Shown piece after piece: positions 61,838 through 64,000 of a stretch of DNA of 64,000 bases (its first letter is position 1; each line of letters starts with the position of its first letter). The position numbers and the translations under genes are program-made. The stretch is from an uncultured Atopobium sp. (GTDB lineage Bacteria > Actinomycetota > Coriobacteriia > Coriobacteriales > Atopobiaceae), in contig CALIZS010000006.1 of the NCBI GenBank assembly GCA_938028565.1, positions 18,050-82,049 of the forward strand. The letters run 5' to 3'. The notes under the pieces were generated by a model, which searched no databases, was not told the DNA's origin, and saw only the letters and a list, made by a program, of their open reading frames with translations.

Positions 61838-62431
61838 TTACTGAAAAGTCGAACGAGTAAAATAACCTTCAAGCATGGATACCAAGTGCTGCCTGTTCTT
61901 TAGAAAATTTTCACGCGTATCTAAAATTTCACAGGATAACAAGCTTGCATTGATGAGATTCGTTACAAATTCATAGTCATCATCAGTAAGCAATCCGCAG
62001 TAGTACCCATTCATAAAATTCTTAAAGTAAGTAATAGAATCCCTCTTGAGTTTTTCATATAATGCATTAAGCTGTTCATTTTTCTTAATCTCACCAAGAA
62101 ACATGACATAAATAGACGTAAAAGAATTATTCGCCAACATTTTATCGACGACAACTTCAGCCAAGATATGTGGCGTAAGCTTGTTCCCCATATGTTGAAC
62201 CGTGTTTGTTACCGTTGCTTCACGCATCCTGCTTCCTCTGTCCATAATGTCGTAGAGGATTTCTGCCGTATTTTTGTAGTAATGGTATAACCCGCCGGCT
62301 GATAAACCGGATTTTTCACGAACATCATCCATCGTTGTATTGTTAAAGCCCTTAGAAGAAAAGAGTGCCATAGCAGCCTTTTGAATGTCTTCCTTACGCA
62401 TTTCCGGATCTAATCGTTCTCTGACCATCAT
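61838..62431 (-). CDS. TetR-family transcriptional repressor
   Basis: 197 aa. The N-terminal HTH is clear: DIQKAAMALFSSKGFNNTTMDDVREKSGLSAGGLYHYYKN. The C-terminal domain has no recognised ligand pattern. Start at 62431 or 62428 (ATGATG) behind AAGGAAAGG. It is transcribed with the ABC genes 74 nt downstream and has an operator over its own promoter, so it most likely represses the exporter until a substrate binds. Confidence 0.94.
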   Translation of the reverse strand: MMVRERLDPEMRKEDIQKAAMALFSSKGFNNTTMDDVREKSGLSAGGLYHYYKNTAEILYDIMDRGSRMREATVTNTVQHMGNKLTPHILAEVVVDKMLANNSFTSIYVMFLGEIKKNEQLNALYEKLKRDSITYFKNFMNGYYCGLLTDDDYEFVTNLINASLLSCEILDTRENFLKNRQHLVSMLEGYFTRSTFQ

Positions 62432-62441
62432 TTTCCTTTCC

Positions 62442-62497
62442 TTACCGAGATTATTCTCGGTAAAGAGCAAATTACCATAAACTAACTTGTTTGTCAA
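62442..62497 (-). promoter_or_regulatory. Promoter and operator of the TetR-ABC-ABC operon
   Basis: On the minus strand TTGACA (62492-62497), 17 bp, TAATTT (62469-62474). A 22-bp palindrome with 9-bp arms TTACCGAGA / TCTCGGTAA (62442-62463) lies on the expected start of transcription, where a bound TetR dimer would block it. Confidence 0.8.
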
Positions 62498-62907
62498 AAA
62501 TTTTATGCGGTAATGGCAATTCGCCTAATGTTGCATAAAAAAGAACCCTGCCAGATAGAACAAGATTCTTGTAACGCGTAATACTTCTTAGTTTAATTTT
62601 AGGATGAACATCGCTGTGAGCTTATTGATTTTTGTACCACATACTAAATTTTCGCACCCTTTAGTATTAGATTCGTACCCTAAGCGGCGATGCAGTTAAA
62701 ATGTATCAAATTCTAAAAATTAAACCTTTTATATGTGCAGGTCAGATGTGCACTTACTACTCCAAGTAATGTTCTTTCAATTATCTGCGTCTTTGTTGTT
62801 GCATAACAGCAAAGAAACGTGTAAAAAATACATTGCAATCAAGTACTCTTGAATGCAAGATAAGTATTACTCGAGTAAGGGGCTCGAGATACGGAGAGGA
62901 ATGTATT
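62498..62907. other. Gene-free region between the island and the ferredoxin gene
   Basis: 410 bp. It contains three phased copies of a TTYGYACCC-like word at 62631, 62651 and 62672 (20-21 bp apart). TTGCAA (about 62835) with CAAGAT 17 bp later could be the ferredoxin promoter. No ORF is convincing. Confidence 0.4.
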
Positions 62908-63093
62908 ATGAAGGCAACAGTTAATGAGGATTGCATCGGTTGCGGTCTCTGCGAGAGCACTGCTCCTGAGGTATTCGAGATCGGCGAAGACGGTCTTGCT
63001 CACGCTATTGAGGAAGAGGTTCCTGAGGCTGCAGAGGACGCAGCACAGGAGGCTTGCGACGGCTGCCCAGTCACCGCTATTGAGCTTGACTAG
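62908..63093 (+). CDS. Single-cluster [4Fe-4S] ferredoxin
   Basis: 61 aa, very acidic, electron carrier. Ligands: C9-x2-C12-x2-C15 in CIGCGLCESTAPEVF and C53-P near the end (C50 is an extra Cys). Only one cluster is present. The ATG at 62908 follows GGAGAGGA. Monocistronic with its own terminator. Confidence 0.93.
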   Translation: MKATVNEDCIGCGLCESTAPEVFEIGEDGLAHAIEEEVPEAAEDAAQEACDGCPVTAIELD

Positions 63094-63123
63094 TTTTAGC
63101 TTAGCTTTTCTTTCTTAGTATGT

Positions 63124-63161
63124 AAGCCTGATGGGTTTCTCGCCTATCAGGCTTCTTTTTT
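63124..63161 (+). terminator. Terminator after the ferredoxin gene, with a GGCGAGAA word in its loop
   Basis: AAGCCTGAT (63124-63132) / ATCAGGCTT (63146-63154), then CTTTTTT. The loop carries TTCTCGCC (63137-63144). Confidence 0.9.
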
Positions 63162-63201
63162 GGGTACAGTATCAGCATAAGTACAACTGATAGGAACGCA
63201 T

Positions 63202-63864
63202 ATGATTCTTGCATCACAATCCCCTAGACGCCTTGAGCTTATGCAGTCTATGGGAATAGATCCACAGGTTATGCCTGCTGATATTGATGAAGCTCAAAAA
63301 GTTGACGAGAAACCCCTTGCACTGGTAAAGCGCCTGGCTCAAGAAAAAGCCATTGAGGTGTGCTATAAGCTCATGGAGCAGCCTAACTTTGAGCAGCTCA
63401 ACAATGAGATTGTGCTTGCCGCAGATACCATTGTCTGGACAGATGACGGCCAGGTTTTTGGCAAGCCAATAAATGCTGAAGACGCAAAATATATGCTTTC
63501 TAAGCTTTCTGGTCAGACTCACCACGTATCCACCGGTGTTGCTTTACGTCGCTTTAAGGCTTTCAAGTCTCCTTCTCCTGACGGAGCACCATCTGTTATT
63601 GCAGTAGCGTTTGTGGAGACTACTGACGTTACGTTCTTTGAACTCTCCGAAGACGAGATTGCTGCCTACGTTGCCTCGGGCGAGCCAATGGACAAGGCTG
63701 GAGCTTACGGCATTCAGGGAAATGGTCGCTATCTAGTTCAGAGCATTCAGGGAGATTACGAGAATGTCGTGGGGCTCCCCGTCTCTTTGCTTTCTCGCGA
63801 GCTGGTCAAATTTACCGGCAATCATGACTATCTAGAGCACGCTCTTGCGGGACGTAAGCACTAA
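63202..63864 (+). CDS. maf: Maf-like nucleotide pyrophosphatase
   Basis: 220 aa. Hydrolyses non-canonical or excess (d)NTPs to the monophosphate and PPi; some Maf proteins affect septation. Motifs: ILASQSPRRLELM, LAADTIVW (D is catalytic), FGKP, and GAYGIQGNGRYLVQSIQGDYENVVGLPV. Normal length with a short insertion in the loop near residues 118-128. Start ATG near GATAGGAACGC. Confidence 0.94.
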   Translation: MILASQSPRRLELMQSMGIDPQVMPADIDEAQKVDEKPLALVKRLAQEKAIEVCYKLMEQPNFEQLNNEIVLAADTIVWTDDGQVFGKPINAEDAKYMLSKLSGQTHHVSTGVALRRFKAFKSPSPDGAPSVIAVAFVETTDVTFFELSEDEIAAYVASGEPMDKAGAYGIQGNGRYLVQSIQGDYENVVGLPVSLLSRELVKFTGNHDYLEHALAGRKH

Positions 63865-63885
63865 AAACACTTTTACAGATAATAG

Positions 63886-63919
63886 AAAACCCTCGTATCA
63901 CCGTGGATGCGAGGGTTTT
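63886..63919. terminator. Bidirectional terminator between maf and the right-edge gene
   Basis: AAAACCCTCG / CGAGGGTTTT stem with near-complementary centre; T runs on both strands, so it can stop both convergent transcripts. Confidence 0.85.
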
Positions 63920-63941
63920 GCTTTTAAATTTGAAAGAACGT

Positions 63942-64000
63942 TTAATTGAACTTAACAACCTTCTGAGCTACACGATAGCCACCAATAGTGACTGTCTTAC
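63942..64000 (-). CDS. C-terminal end of an unidentified protein (partial)
   Basis: On the minus strand the last 18 codons read K-T-V-T-I-G-G-Y-R-V-A-Q-K-V-V-K-F-N followed by TAA at 63942. It ends facing the bidirectional terminator, which supports a real gene end. Too short to identify. Confidence 0.5.
   Translation of the reverse strand, partial: KTVTIGGYRVAQKVVKFN

Noticed and set aside
1..64000. CRISPR array, transposase, integrase or prophage
   Set aside because: No regularly spaced repeats and no transposase or recombinase motifs were seen on either strand.

Overview
The window looks like a chromosomal segment of a low-to-mid GC actinobacterium of the class Coriobacteriia, most likely an Atopobium/Lancefieldella-type oral or gut anaerobe. 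Reasons: actinobacterial gene orders (rpsP-khpA-rimM-trmD-lepB; obgE-nadD-yqeK-rsfS; mreBCD-mrdA-rodA next to a radical-SAM/DUF2344 pair and rplU-rpmA), an anaerobic fermenter's enzymes (pyruvate-formate lyase with its activase, pyruvate phosphate dikinase, ferredoxin), GTG/TTG starts, and an LPXTG surface protein. The genus is an inference; no marker was compared.

Layout. 0-12.4 kb (mostly minus strand): start of comM, yraN, rnhB, rplS, a dNTPase, ppdK with a half-length PPDK-regulator gene beside it, glyQS, lepB-trmD-rimM-khpA-rpsP. 12.5-13.9 kb (plus): dinB. 13.9-37.4 kb (minus): rsfS-yqeK-nadD-obgE; an ECF transporter operon preceded by a tryptophan-codon attenuator; rpmA-rplU; radical SAM pair; DUF697 protein; rodA-mrdA-mreD-mreC-mreB; TPR protein, cyclophilin, zinc-ribbon protein, CtpE-type P-ATPase, tRNA-Arg(CCG). 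37.5-44.4 kb (plus): a shikimate cluster aroB, aroA, aroC, chorismate mutase, an AroE-AroK fusion and a PTS EIIB-AroQ fusion, with a KDPG aldolase gene inserted on the other strand. 44.5-48.7 kb: folate cyclo-ligase, then a pyruvate-formate lyase locus in which the glycyl-radical domain is a separate gene. 49.1-52.5 kb: a large LPXTG protein flanked by gene debris. 52.9-55.3 kb: trpS and an RlmD-like methyltransferase. 55.3-62.5 kb: an AT-rich island with a PD-(D/E)XK-like protein, a broken relBE locus, gene remnants, an EXLDI protein and a TetR-controlled ABC exporter pair. 62.9-64 kb: ferredoxin, maf and the end of another gene.

How it works together. The shikimate cluster supplies all six post-DAHP reactions to chorismate plus chorismate mutase. 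Tryptophan supply seems to be sensed by ribosome stalling on a leader peptide with three Trp codons, which would switch on a high-affinity ECF importer. PPDK and the split PFL form the PEP/pyruvate/formate branch. The mre/rod genes form the cell elongation machinery.

Most notable: the EIIB-AroQ fusion, the split PFL, the Trp attenuator on an ECF transporter, the half PPDK regulator, and a strongly over-represented 8-mer (GGCGAGAA) that behaves like a DNA-uptake-type word.
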